NCBI GenBank assembly: GCA_900553305.1
Contig: USDI01000095.1
Location: 1 to 7,875, forward strand
Length of the DNA stretch: 7,875 nucleotides
Direction of reading: 5' to 3'
Source of the DNA: an uncultured Lachnospiraceae bacterium
GTDB lineage: Bacteria; Bacillota; Clostridia; Lachnospirales; Lachnospiraceae
Below are positions 1 through 5,104 of the stretch, in pieces. Position 1 is the stretch's first letter, and each line of letters begins with the position of its first letter. Below the pieces are notes generated by a model, which was given only the letters and a program-made list of their open reading frames with translations, was not told the DNA's origin and made no database searches. Both the position numbers and the translations under genes were made by a program.

Positions 1-77
1 GACACGCATGCAGTAACTGCCAGCATTAAACCTACGGCAAGACCTGATAAAATGGTGTTTTTGATACTCTTTTTCAT
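1..77 (-). CDS. Substrate-binding lipoprotein of an amino acid ABC transporter, N-terminal fragment
   Basis: Only the first 25 codons are inside the window. The ATG at 77-75 is preceded by AGGAG at 84-88 with 6 nt spacing. The peptide starts MKKSIKNTILSG, continues with a hydrophobic stretch, and reaches a lipobox (Val-Thr-Ala-Cys) at residues 21-24, so it is a secreted, lipid-anchored protein. It lies downstream of two PAAT-type permeases and their ATPase, which otherwise lack a binding component. The natural reading is that this is the extracellular solute receptor of that transporter (SBP_bac_3 type). The ligand cannot be read from the fragment; the upstream metY and the Cys-rich leader peptide suggest cyst(e)ine or a related sulfur amino acid. 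The gene continues past position 1. Confidence 0.8.
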   Translation of the reverse strand, partial: MKKSIKNTILSGLAVGLMLAVTACV

Positions 78-105
78 AATTTTCTCCTCTTTTCCATTTT
101 ATTTT

Positions 106-185
106 ACTGTTCTGATCCATCATCATTTCCGGAACAATTCTGTATACCTGTTTGTGTTCCGGTCTATTCCGACCGTCTGAACAGT
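106..185 (-). promoter_or_regulatory. Structured intergenic RNA between ATPase and binding-protein genes
   Basis: The 133-nt gap between the ATPase stop and the lipoprotein start holds nested inverted repeats. An outer 7-bp pair (ACTGTTC at 106-112 with GAACAGT at 179-185) encloses an 8-bp stem (CCGGAACA at 129-136 with TGTTCCGG at 155-162). An alternative 5-bp stem (CGGTC 160-164 with GACCG 171-175) shares bases with the second. No U-tract follows on the minus strand, so it does not look like an intrinsic terminator. In binding-protein transporters such spacer structures often stabilise or process mRNA so that the receptor is made in excess over the membrane parts. That role is inferred here. 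I found no convincing separate promoter in the gap. Confidence 0.5.
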
Positions 186-210
186 GAAATACCAATTCAT
201 ACGATAACAG

Positions 211-960
211 TTATGATTCATACTGGAACACACTTAAGAACTTCTTCGCACGGTCGGTTTCCGGATTCGTGAAAAATTTCTCCGGGGTGGTATCCTCCAT
301 GATTTTACCCTCATCAATGAACAGAATACGGTCGGCAACCGCTTTGGCAAACTGCATCTCATGGGTTACAATAATCATGGTCCGTCCCTGGGAAGCCAGA
401 TCCAGCATAACCGCCAATACCTCGTGAACCATTTCCGGATCAAGGGCTGCGGTTACTTCATCAAACAACAGGATTTCCGGATGCATGCAGAGGGCTCTTA
501 CAATCGCCACACGCTGCTTTTGTCCACCGGATAACTGTCTCGGATAGCTGTCTGCCTTTTCCTTTAAGCCTACACGTTCCAATAATTCCATTGCTTCTGC
601 GCGTACTTCTTCTTTCTTACGCTTCTGTACCTTCACCGGGGAAAGACAGATATTGTCAATCACGGTCAGGTGCGGGAATAATTCGTAGCTTTGAAAAACC
701 ATTCCGATCTTCTGACGGAGCTCATAAAGCTTCTTATCCTTAGTCGAAACTTCATCCTCGCCTAATAAAATCCGTCCTCCCTGAATGGGCTCCAAAGCGT
801 TGATACATCGCAGAAGGGTACTTTTTCCGCATCCGCTCGGACCGATCAGTACGACAACTTCGCCCTGATGTACTTCAAGGTTTACATCATCAAGGACTGC
901 ATTCTCGTCATATTTCTTATGCAAATGCTCGATTCGCAATAATACGTCCCTCTCTGCCAT
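211..960 (-). CDS. Polar amino acid ABC transporter, ATP-binding protein (GlnQ-like)
   Basis: This 249-aa protein is the cytoplasmic ATPase that powers amino acid import. In order it shows a Walker A loop GPSGCGKST (40-48), the Q-loop glutamine (about 90, in MVFQSYELFPHLTV), the signature LSGGQKQR (143-150), Walker B ILLFDE (163-168), a D-loop ALDPE (172-176) and the switch histidine in VTHEMQFA (His200). After Walker B it reads FDEVTAALDPE rather than FDEPTSALDPE, a variant I recall from some amino acid importers. Length is typical for the GlnQ/HisP group. The ATG follows the permease stop codon directly, with GGGAG inside the permease end as RBS, so the two are translationally coupled. The family is certain; the substrate is inferred from context to be a sulfur amino acid. 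Confidence 0.95.
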   Translation of the reverse strand: MAERDVLLRIEHLHKKYDENAVLDDVNLEVHQGEVVVLIGPSGCGKSTLLRCINALEPIQGGRILLGEDEVSTKDKKLYELRQKIGMVFQSYELFPHLTVIDNICLSPVKVQKRKKEEVRAEAMELLERVGLKEKADSYPRQLSGGQKQRVAIVRALCMHPEILLFDEVTAALDPEMVHEVLAVMLDLASQGRTMIIVTHEMQFAKAVADRILFIDEGKIMEDTTPEKFFTNPETDRAKKFLSVFQYES

Positions 961-1635
961 CTACTCCCATTTCCTTTCCATGTATTTCGCTGCAACACTA
1001 AGCGGCCAGCATACGATAAAATATAGTAAAAATACAACCAGATAAATGCCAAATGCAGCATTCGGGCTGTTCATACGGTTTGCTTCAATAATCTGCTGTG
1101 CAACCTTCAGGACTTCCACAACACCGATCATGAGGATCAGGCTTGTTGTTTTCACCATTCGGGTAATCAGATTGATGGATACCGGAAGAAGCCGGCGTAC
1201 CGCCTGTGGAAGAATCACGTACCACATAATCTGTGATTTCTTCATGCCAAGCGCTTCCGCACTCTCGTACTGGTGCTTCGGGATTCCGTCCAACGCTCCT
1301 CTTACCAGATCTCCCATCTCTGCGGTTCCCCACAGGACGAAAACGATAATGGATGCCGTTTCTCCGGGAAGATCCCAGCCAAATGCCCGTGTCGTTCCGA
1401 AATATACCAGGAACAGCAGTACAAGCTGCGGCATAATTCTTATAATTTCCAGATAAATCTGGGTAATGACATGAATCACTTTATTCTTCGAGCGCATCAG
1501 CATACCGAGCAGAATTCCCAACGGGATACTGATTGCAACTGAAATGAGACTGATCTTTACTGCAACGAGCAGTCCCATAAGAAGCCGCTGCATATTCTTT
1601 CCTTTGAGTAATACCTCAAGCCCCAAATCCACCAT
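961..1635 (-). CDS. Polar amino acid ABC transporter permease (second permease)
   Basis: This 224-aa integral membrane protein has several hydrophobic segments (about 20-47, 67-80, 94-103, 165-180 and 196-216). It carries the family signature IYLEIIRIMPQLVLLF (60-75) and a coupling loop of the EAA type, ESAEALGMKKSQIMWYVILP (124-143), which docks on the ATPase. It belongs to the His/Glu/Gln/Arg (PAAT) permease family. The start is well supported: AAGGAGG at 1643-1649 lies 7 nt upstream of the ATG. It overlaps the end of the preceding permease by 20 bp and ends directly before the ATPase start. It probably forms a heterodimeric channel with the neighbouring permease, though the two are quite divergent. 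Confidence 0.93.
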   Translation of the reverse strand: MVDLGLEVLLKGKNMQRLLMGLLVAVKISLISVAISIPLGILLGMLMRSKNKVIHVITQIYLEIIRIMPQLVLLFLVYFGTTRAFGWDLPGETASIIVFVLWGTAEMGDLVRGALDGIPKHQYESAEALGMKKSQIMWYVILPQAVRRLLPVSINLITRMVKTTSLILMIGVVEVLKVAQQIIEANRMNSPNAAFGIYLVVFLLYFIVCWPLSVAAKYMERKWE

Positions 1636-2275
1636 GACGGAGCCTCCTTTCTACCCATCTGCCAAGAAGTGATACCGGAAGCAGAATCAGTAAATAGAAT
1701 ACCACAAGCAAAAACAGACATTCTGTGGTTTTATAAAAGACTCCGATGAGATCCTTTGCGGTAAACATCAGATCCATCAGGCTGATCGCACTAAATACGC
1801 TCGTTTCTTTTAACAGGAAAATAATATTTGCCATAAAAGCAGGGAAGCTTAAGCTCATTGCCTGTGGAAAAATGACATACCCCATTGCCTGATACGGCTT
1901 CATGCCAAGGCTTAAGGCACTCTCCATCTGCACCTTTTCAACCGCGTCAAGACCGCTCCGGAAGGATTCTGCCATGTAGCTTCCTCCAAGGAAGGCCATG
2001 CCGACCACTCCACAGACCTCTGCATTCGTGGAAATTCCGATTTTCGGAAGTCCGTAATAAATGAAGAAAAGCTGGACCAGAAGCGGTGTATTACGGCTGA
2101 GTTCAATGTAAACGGCAACAATTTGTTTCAGAACCGGGATCTTGAAGTATTGGATCATCGCACAGACGAATCCTACGAGGATCGCCACAGCAATACCCAT
2201 CCAGCCGATGCGTAAAGTCAGCCATGCTGCTTTTTCATATAGCGGTATATACTTGATAATAAAATCCCAATTCAT
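1616..2275 (-). CDS. Polar amino acid ABC transporter permease (first permease)
   Basis: This 219-aa membrane protein has hydrophobic segments around residues 24-41, 65-75, 88-100, 148-156 and 186-204. It contains the PAAT permease hallmark YIELSRNTPLLVQLFFIYYG (56-75) and an EAA-type ATPase-contact loop, ESALSLGMKPYQAMGYVIFP (118-137), with Ser in place of the first Ala. The start is preceded by CAGGGAG (2281-2287) at about 5 nt. It begins only 26 nt after the metY stop, with no terminator between, so it is read as part of the metY transcript. It is the partner of the 224-aa permease. Confidence 0.93.
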   Translation of the reverse strand: MNWDFIIKYIPLYEKAAWLTLRIGWMGIAVAILVGFVCAMIQYFKIPVLKQIVAVYIELSRNTPLLVQLFFIYYGLPKIGISTNAEVCGVVGMAFLGGSYMAESFRSGLDAVEKVQMESALSLGMKPYQAMGYVIFPQAMSLSFPAFMANIIFLLKETSVFSAISLMDLMFTAKDLIGVFYKTTECLFLLVVFYLLILLPVSLLGRWVERRLRHGGFGA

Positions 2276-2301
2276 AATTGCTCCCTGTAGTTAGGTTTTC
2301 T

Positions 2302-3585
2302 TTATTTCACTGCTGCAAATCCGTTCTCCAGATCTGCCAGAATATCATCGATATGCTCTGTTCCGATGGAAAGGCGGATGGTATTCTGCTTAATTCCCTG
2401 ATCGGCAAGCTCTTCATCGGTCAACTGGGAATGTGTGGTTGTTGCCGGATGAATGACTAAACTCTTCACATCTGCTACATTAGCAAGAAGGGAGAAAATC
2501 TTCAGATTGTCAATAAACTTATGGGCTTCTGTCTGACCACCCTTGATTTCAAAGGTAAAGATCGAAGCTCCACCGTTCGGGAAGTATTTTTCATAAAGGG
2601 CATGATCCGGATGATCCGGCAGGGAAGGATGGTTCACCTTTTCTACCTGCGGATGGTTCTTTAAGAATTCAACAACCTTCTTTGTATTCTCTGCATGACG
2701 CTCCAGACGTAAGGACAACGTCTCAATTCCCTGTAATAACAGGAATGCATTGAACGGAGAAATAGTTGCTCCGGTATCACGAAGAAGGATGGCACGGATA
2801 TAGGTTACAAATGCAGCAGGACCTGCAGCTTCCACGAAGGATACTCCATGATAGCTCGGGTTCGGATCTGCGATTGCCGGATATTTGCCGCTTGCCTTCC
2901 AGTCAAAAGTGCCCGCATCTACGATAATACCACCTAATGTTGTTCCGTGTCCACCCAAGAATTTTGTTGCGGAATGTACGACGATATCTGCTCCATGCTC
3001 AATCGGACGGATCAGGTACGGTGTACCGAAGGTATTATCAATAACAAGAGGAAGTCCATGCTTGTGTGCAATCTCTGCAATAGCATCAATATCCGGAATA
3101 TCACTGTTCGGATTGCCAAGAGTCTCTAAGTAGATGGCTCTGGTATCCGGCTGAATGGCATCTTCTACTTCTTTTAAGTTATGCGCATCTACGAAAGTTG
3201 TTGTAATTCCATAATGAGGAAGGGTATGCTCTAAGAGATTGTAGCTTCCACCGTAGATGGTCTTCTGCGCAACAATGTGTCCGCCGTCTGCGGCAAGTGC
3301 TTCGATGGTGTAGGAAATTGCTGCTGCGCCGGATGCAAGTGCCAGTGCTGCGACACCGCCCTCTAAGGCTGCAACTCTCTTTTCCAGAACATCCTGTGTG
3401 GAGTTGGTTAAGCGCCCGTAAATATTACCGGCATCGGTCAGCCCGAAACGTGCTGCTGCGTGCGCGGAATCACGGAATACATAAGAGGTCGTCTGATAAA
3501 TCGGTACGGCTCTTGCTCCTGTTGCGATGTCTGCTTCTTCCTGTCCTACGTGTAACTGTAATGTTTCAAATTTGTAATTGCTCAT
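2302..3585 (-). CDS. metY: O-acetylhomoserine sulfhydrylase (homocysteine synthase)
   Basis: This 427-aa cytosolic PLP enzyme joins O-acetylhomoserine and sulfide to give homocysteine and acetate, the direct sulfhydrylation route to methionine. It belongs to the Cys/Met metabolism (gamma) family. The start MSNYKFETLQLHVGQE is typical. The YGR of IYGRLTNST (about 56-58) binds the cofactor phosphate of the partner subunit. Asp183 (in VIDNTFGTPYL) sits under the pyridine ring, and Lys208 in HSATKFLGGHGT is the Schiff-base lysine. The extra segment FDW...PNPSYHG (about 227-247) and the length separate MetY from the shorter MetB/MetC/MetZ enzymes. An in-frame ATG at 3600 exists, but its own codons are the Shine-Dalgarno (GGAGGA), so 3585 is the real start. 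Control is probably by the promoter operator and leader attenuator upstream. Confidence 0.93.
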   Translation of the reverse strand: MSNYKFETLQLHVGQEEADIATGARAVPIYQTTSYVFRDSAHAAARFGLTDAGNIYGRLTNSTQDVLEKRVAALEGGVAALALASGAAAISYTIEALAADGGHIVAQKTIYGGSYNLLEHTLPHYGITTTFVDAHNLKEVEDAIQPDTRAIYLETLGNPNSDIPDIDAIAEIAHKHGLPLVIDNTFGTPYLIRPIEHGADIVVHSATKFLGGHGTTLGGIIVDAGTFDWKASGKYPAIADPNPSYHGVSFVEAAGPAAFVTYIRAILLRDTGATISPFNAFLLLQGIETLSLRLERHAENTKKVVEFLKNHPQVEKVNHPSLPDHPDHALYEKYFPNGGASIFTFEIKGGQTEAHKFIDNLKIFSLLANVADVKSLVIHPATTTHSQLTDEELADQGIKQNTIRLSIGTEHIDDILADLENGFAAVK

Positions 3586-3592
3586 TGGAGAG

Positions 3593-3598
3593 TCCTCC
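3593..3598 (-). promoter_or_regulatory. metY ribosome binding site, which fixes the start codon
   Basis: GGAGGA lies 7 nt upstream of the ATG at 3585-3583. The longer in-frame alternative start at 3600 overlaps this Shine-Dalgarno and would have no RBS of its own, so the five extra codons (MEDSP) should be removed from the gene model. Confidence 0.85.
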
Positions 3599-3633
3599 AT
3601 TTGATTTATTTTTACTTTTATTATATTACATAT

Positions 3634-3665
3634 AAAAATTGCCCAGGTGTTTTACTCCCGGGCAA
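3634..3665 (-). terminator. Intrinsic terminator in the metY leader (attenuator)
   Basis: On the minus strand, TTGCCCGGG (3665-3657) pairs with CCTGGGCAA (3647-3639) over 9 bp, one pair being G-U, with a 9-nt loop. It is followed at once by TTTTT (3638-3634). It lies about 50 nt before the metY start and after the leader promoter, the position of a regulated attenuator rather than an end-of-gene terminator. Its 5' arm is also the target of a competing upstream segment (3756-3747). Confidence 0.88.
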
Positions 3666-3760
3666 ATGGCTTCCTGACTGGTTGCTGTATCAGGTATTCT
3701 CTTTCGGCGCACAACAATGGATGCTTACGCGCCTGGCCATTTTATCTGCCCGGGAGAAAA
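3650..3760 (-). promoter_or_regulatory. Antiterminator domain competing with the metY leader terminator
   Basis: The minus-strand segment CTCCCGGGCA (3756-3747) is the exact complement of TGCCCGGGAG (3664-3655), the 5' arm and part of the loop of the terminator. The helix extends outward by TTTT/AAAA (3760-3757 with 3653-3650, across one bulged T) and inward by AATGGC/GCCATT (3741-3736 with 3670-3665, across a GATAA bulge). That makes about 20 bp in all. It can close two local hairpins: GGCGC/GCGCC (3733-3729 with 3710-3706) and CCTGA/TCAGG (3694-3690 with 3677-3673). Forming it destroys the terminator. A third pairing crosses and excludes it: GTTGCTGT (3775-3768, the Cys codons) with ACAGCAAC (3688-3681). 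All pairings were found by eye; no energies were computed. Confidence 0.78.
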
Positions 3761-3812
3761 GCATTCGACAGCAACACATCTGAACTGTTGTCATACTCTG
3801 ATAAGCAATCAT
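3690..3812 (-). CDS. Cys-rich leader peptide of the metY operon (putative attenuation sensor)
   Basis: This is a 40-codon ORF inside the metY leader. AGGAGG (3826-3821) lies 8 nt before the ATG, as good as any RBS in the window. The peptide reads MIAYQSMTTVQ, then MCCCRM (residues 12-17), and later HCC (32-34). It has five Cys, three of them consecutive (TGT TGC TGT at 3776-3768), and five Met. It has no signal peptide or recognisable domain. The Cys codons sit just before the antiterminator strand (3756-3736) and are themselves complementary to 3688-3681, while the stop codon lies just before the terminator. This suggests that translation, not the peptide, is functional: stalling at Cys codons when Cys-tRNA is short would favour antitermination. 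A possible longer frame opening at 3920 starts inside the promoter and is unlikely. Confidence 0.8.
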   Translation of the reverse strand: MIAYQSMTTVQMCCCRMLFSRADKMARRVSIHCCAPKENT

Positions 3813-3864
3813 CTTGTCCGCCTCCTTCTTATATAAATGTTGAACAGATTCTGTTGATCCGTCA

Positions 3865-3898
3865 TCTGATCTTATCTTCTGTTCTCTGTCTGATCTTA
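3865..3898 (-). repeat. Direct repeat TAAGATCAGA x2 in the early metY leader
   Basis: TAAGATCAGA occurs at 3898-3889 and again at 3874-3865, offset by 24 nt, at the predicted 5' end of the leader RNA. A 13-bp dyad, AACAGA-A-TCTGTT (3855-3843), follows. The role is unknown; they could be a protein-binding site or chance. Confidence 0.5.
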
Positions 3899-3904
3899 TA
3901 ACGG

Positions 3905-3933
3905 AGTATATACCTATCAACCCAGTATGTCAA
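3905..3933 (-). promoter_or_regulatory. Near-consensus sigma-A promoter of the metY operon
   Basis: TTGACA (3933-3928), a 17-bp spacer and TATACT (3910-3905). This is perfect at -35 and one base off at -10. The expected start of transcription is near 3898, giving a leader of about 310 nt before metY. A promoter this strong normally needs negative control; an inverted repeat overlaps both of its elements. Confidence 0.88.
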
Positions 3934-3944
3934 TAGGTATATAC
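3906..3944 (-). promoter_or_regulatory. 12-bp perfect inverted repeat over the metY promoter (putative operator)
   Basis: GTATATACCTAT (3944-3933) and ATAGGTATATAC (3917-3906) are exact reverse complements separated by 15 bp, so their centres are 27 bp apart. One arm ends on the first base of the -35 box and the other covers the spacer end and most of the -10 box. A dimeric or tetrameric repressor bound here would block RNA polymerase. In Firmicutes the Rrf2-family cysteine regulator CymR is the obvious candidate for such genes, but I cannot confirm that its consensus matches; the regulator is unknown. Confidence 0.75.
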
Positions 3945-3976
3945 AAATTTTTGTAAACTCCGATTTTCGTTTGCTT

Positions 3977-4792
3977 TTATAAACGGAAGTCCATGTTCTG
4001 GCCTATCATCTTCTCCTGTGGCGTCATTACCTGATTACTGCGCTGGTTATAGAAGTAATCATTCACCAGTCGCTCCAGTTCCTCTGCAGAAGATGCAGTG
4101 ATAATAATGGTATCATCGTCTTCTTCAATTCCGTAGTCCTTTAAGGTATCACGGTAGGTCTTGCCGGTTTCATCGGAAGTCTTGTCTGATTTCTCACTGG
4201 CAGCTTCTTTCCGTTTTTCCTCAGCTTTCTTCTTCTCCTGCTTCTTTGCATCGGCTTTGGCTGCTGCTTTCTTCTCCGCAGACTTCTTTGCGATGCGCTC
4301 CTTCTGTGCGGCAAGGGACTTATCAATTACGGCAAAGAACGATGCATTGCCGCCATCATTCAGCAGCATTCCGTAGCCCTTCACCTGCTGGTTGCTTCCG
4401 ATACTCTGCTTCAACTGGCTTAAACCGCTCTTTGCATTGGCAATAATTCCTTCGTATTTATTACGGAAGGCTTCATCGGTTGCCATTCTTTCAAGCTTCT
4501 CTTCATCGATTAACACTACCATCTTATTCGGATTGGCAAAGCTTGATGCCATGGCCTTCGCCTGTTCCTTCATGTCCTTGCTGACAAGAATGAAGTCCAT
4601 ATTGCCGAATTTACTCTTCAGCTGGTCATAATATTTCGCAGCCTCATCGGAAAGTTTCGGCTCCCCAATCGTCTTTCCGTAGTTCTTCGTCTGGGATGAC
4701 TGCCTGGTAGCACCGGTGTCATCTTTTTGTGTTTTGGTGGTGTTCTGTGCATACGCACTTGCTGCATAGCTGTCTGACTGTACCGTATTCAT
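3977..4792 (-). CDS. Conserved Lys/Ala-rich protein of unknown function (probably DUF6033-type)
   Basis: This is a 271-aa soluble protein with no signal peptide or membrane segment. A Ser/Thr/Gln-rich N-terminus (1-45) precedes a folded-looking part (46-160) that begins KLSDEAAKYYDQLKSKFGNM and contains NPNKMVVLIDEEKLERMA (87-104). Next comes a Lys/Ala/Glu-rich helix, probably coiled coil, at 161-202. A Ser/Thr/Asp linker and a C-terminal helical part ending MTPQEKMIGQNMDFRL complete it. The core resembles what I recall as DUF6033 from Lachnospiraceae; no biochemical function is known to me. The start is supported by AAGGAGGAG (4801-4809), 8 nt upstream. A sigma-D-type -10 box upstream hints at co-regulation with motility genes. 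No clear terminator follows the stop. Confidence 0.85.
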   Translation of the reverse strand: MNTVQSDSYAASAYAQNTTKTQKDDTGATRQSSQTKNYGKTIGEPKLSDEAAKYYDQLKSKFGNMDFILVSKDMKEQAKAMASSFANPNKMVVLIDEEKLERMATDEAFRNKYEGIIANAKSGLSQLKQSIGSNQQVKGYGMLLNDGGNASFFAVIDKSLAAQKERIAKKSAEKKAAAKADAKKQEKKKAEEKRKEAASEKSDKTSDETGKTYRDTLKDYGIEEDDDTIIITASSAEELERLVNDYFYNQRSNQVMTPQEKMIGQNMDFRL

Positions 4793-4822
4793 ACTCTTAT
4801 CTCCTCCTTGAGTGAATTGAAT

Positions 4823-4856
4823 TTTTGATCGTCAAAATCCGTTTCGACGTATCGAA
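4823..4856 (-). promoter_or_regulatory. Two small hairpins in the 5' UTR of the 271-aa gene
   Basis: TTTTGA/TCAAAA (4823-4828 with 4832-4837, 3-nt loop) and TTCGA/TCGAA (4843-4847 with 4852-4856, 4-nt loop) lie between the predicted transcription start and the RBS. They could stabilise the 5' end of the mRNA; neither occludes the RBS. Confidence 0.4.
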
Positions 4857-4868
4857 CTGTTATTAGAT

Positions 4869-4895
4869 ATATCGGCAGTTTTTTCCCAAAATAAA
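4869..4895 (-). promoter_or_regulatory. Putative sigma-D (sigma-28) promoter for the 271-aa gene
   Basis: GCCGATAT (4876-4869 on the minus strand) matches the motility sigma factor -10 consensus GCCGATAA/T of Gram-positive bacteria. The region 15 bp upstream has TTTA (4895-4892) rather than the canonical TAAA, so the -35 is poor or differently spaced. Transcription would start near 4862, giving a UTR of about 70 nt. I see no good sigma-A promoter for this gene in the same stretch. Confidence 0.5.
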
Positions 4896-4918
4896 GACAA
4901 ACTTCCAATAATCTCCTA

Positions 4919-4947
4919 TTGTCTAAATGTTACAAAATTGTTACAAT
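4919..4947 (+). promoter_or_regulatory. Sigma-A-like promoter for the 23-aa peptide gene
   Basis: TTGTCT (4919-4924), a 17-bp spacer and TACAAT (4942-4947), with expected start near 4954 and a 5' UTR of about 43 nt. The octamer TGTTACAA occurs twice within it, at 4928-4935 and 4939-4946. The copies are 11 bp apart, about one helical turn, and the second overlaps the -10 box. This could be a regulator site. The promoter is divergent from the sigma-D-like element at 4869-4895. Confidence 0.6.
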
Positions 4948-4996
4948 TCGTTTGTCAGCTGATAAAAAACAAAAAAAGAATAAGGAGGACGAAACT

Positions 4997-5068
4997 ATGT
5001 GTTTTACTTTTAATAGCTGTTCCGAGTTATTTAATGCTCTTTGCAGATATTTTAACTTTGGCTGCTAA
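4997..5068 (+). CDS. 23-aa Cys/Phe-rich peptide, standalone small gene
   Basis: A 23-codon ORF begins MCFTFNSC and ends RYFNFGC. AAGGAGG (4982-4988) lies 8 nt upstream of the ATG, a promoter lies upstream, and a strong terminator lies 36 nt downstream, so it has all parts of a gene. Cys is at 2, 8, 16 and 23. Three F-N units are each followed by Cys (FNSC, FNALC, FNFGC), giving an internally repetitive peptide. Five of 23 residues are Phe, and it has no signal sequence. I do not recognise the family. It could be a secreted or membrane-active peptide, a metal-binding peptide, or a Cys-codon-reading leader on a short regulatory RNA; no plus-strand gene follows that it could attenuate. Confidence 0.62.
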   Translation: MCFTFNSCSELFNALCRYFNFGC

Positions 5069-5104
5069 TCGCATCCCTGGTTAACCCATAAATTTCCTAA
5101 AGCA

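Noticed and set aside
1046..1542. Plus-strand and alternative-frame ORFs opposite the permease, metY, the 271-aa gene, the lipoprotein and the FtsX-type permease
   Set aside because: They lie wholly within well-supported genes on the minus strand, encode low-complexity or Ser/Arg/His-rich sequences with no family features, and lack convincing RBSs.
3605..3632. TATAAT-like sequence just before metY as a second promoter
   Set aside because: The -10-like box lies in an AT-rich spacer and has no acceptable -35 at 16-18 bp.
3634..3898. The metY leader as a SAM-I (S-box) riboswitch
   Set aside because: Stretches such as GCTTATCAGAG and GCAACC look familiar, but the conserved core (GAGGGA, GGCCC-AUGA and the P1 closing stem) is absent, and a well-formed ORF with an RBS runs through the region.
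3634..3898. The metY leader as a Cys or Met T-box
   Set aside because: No AGGGUGGNACCGCG-like T-box element is present before the terminator, and the antiterminator is formed by a long upstream complement instead.
3690..3920. A 76-aa version of the leader ORF starting at 3920
   Set aside because: Its start lies between the -35 and -10 boxes, upstream of the predicted transcription start, with no RBS. The internal ATG at 3812 has a strong RBS.
3945..3976. Terminator after the 271-aa gene (CGTTT/AAACG near its stop codon)
   Set aside because: The stem is short and AT-rich and is followed by AAAATCGG, not by U residues.
4161..4376. Plus-strand Phe/Ala/Ser-rich ORF that looks like a membrane peptide
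   Set aside because: It is the complement of the Lys/Ala-rich coiled coil of the 271-aa protein, whose codon bias produces the apparent hydrophobicity.
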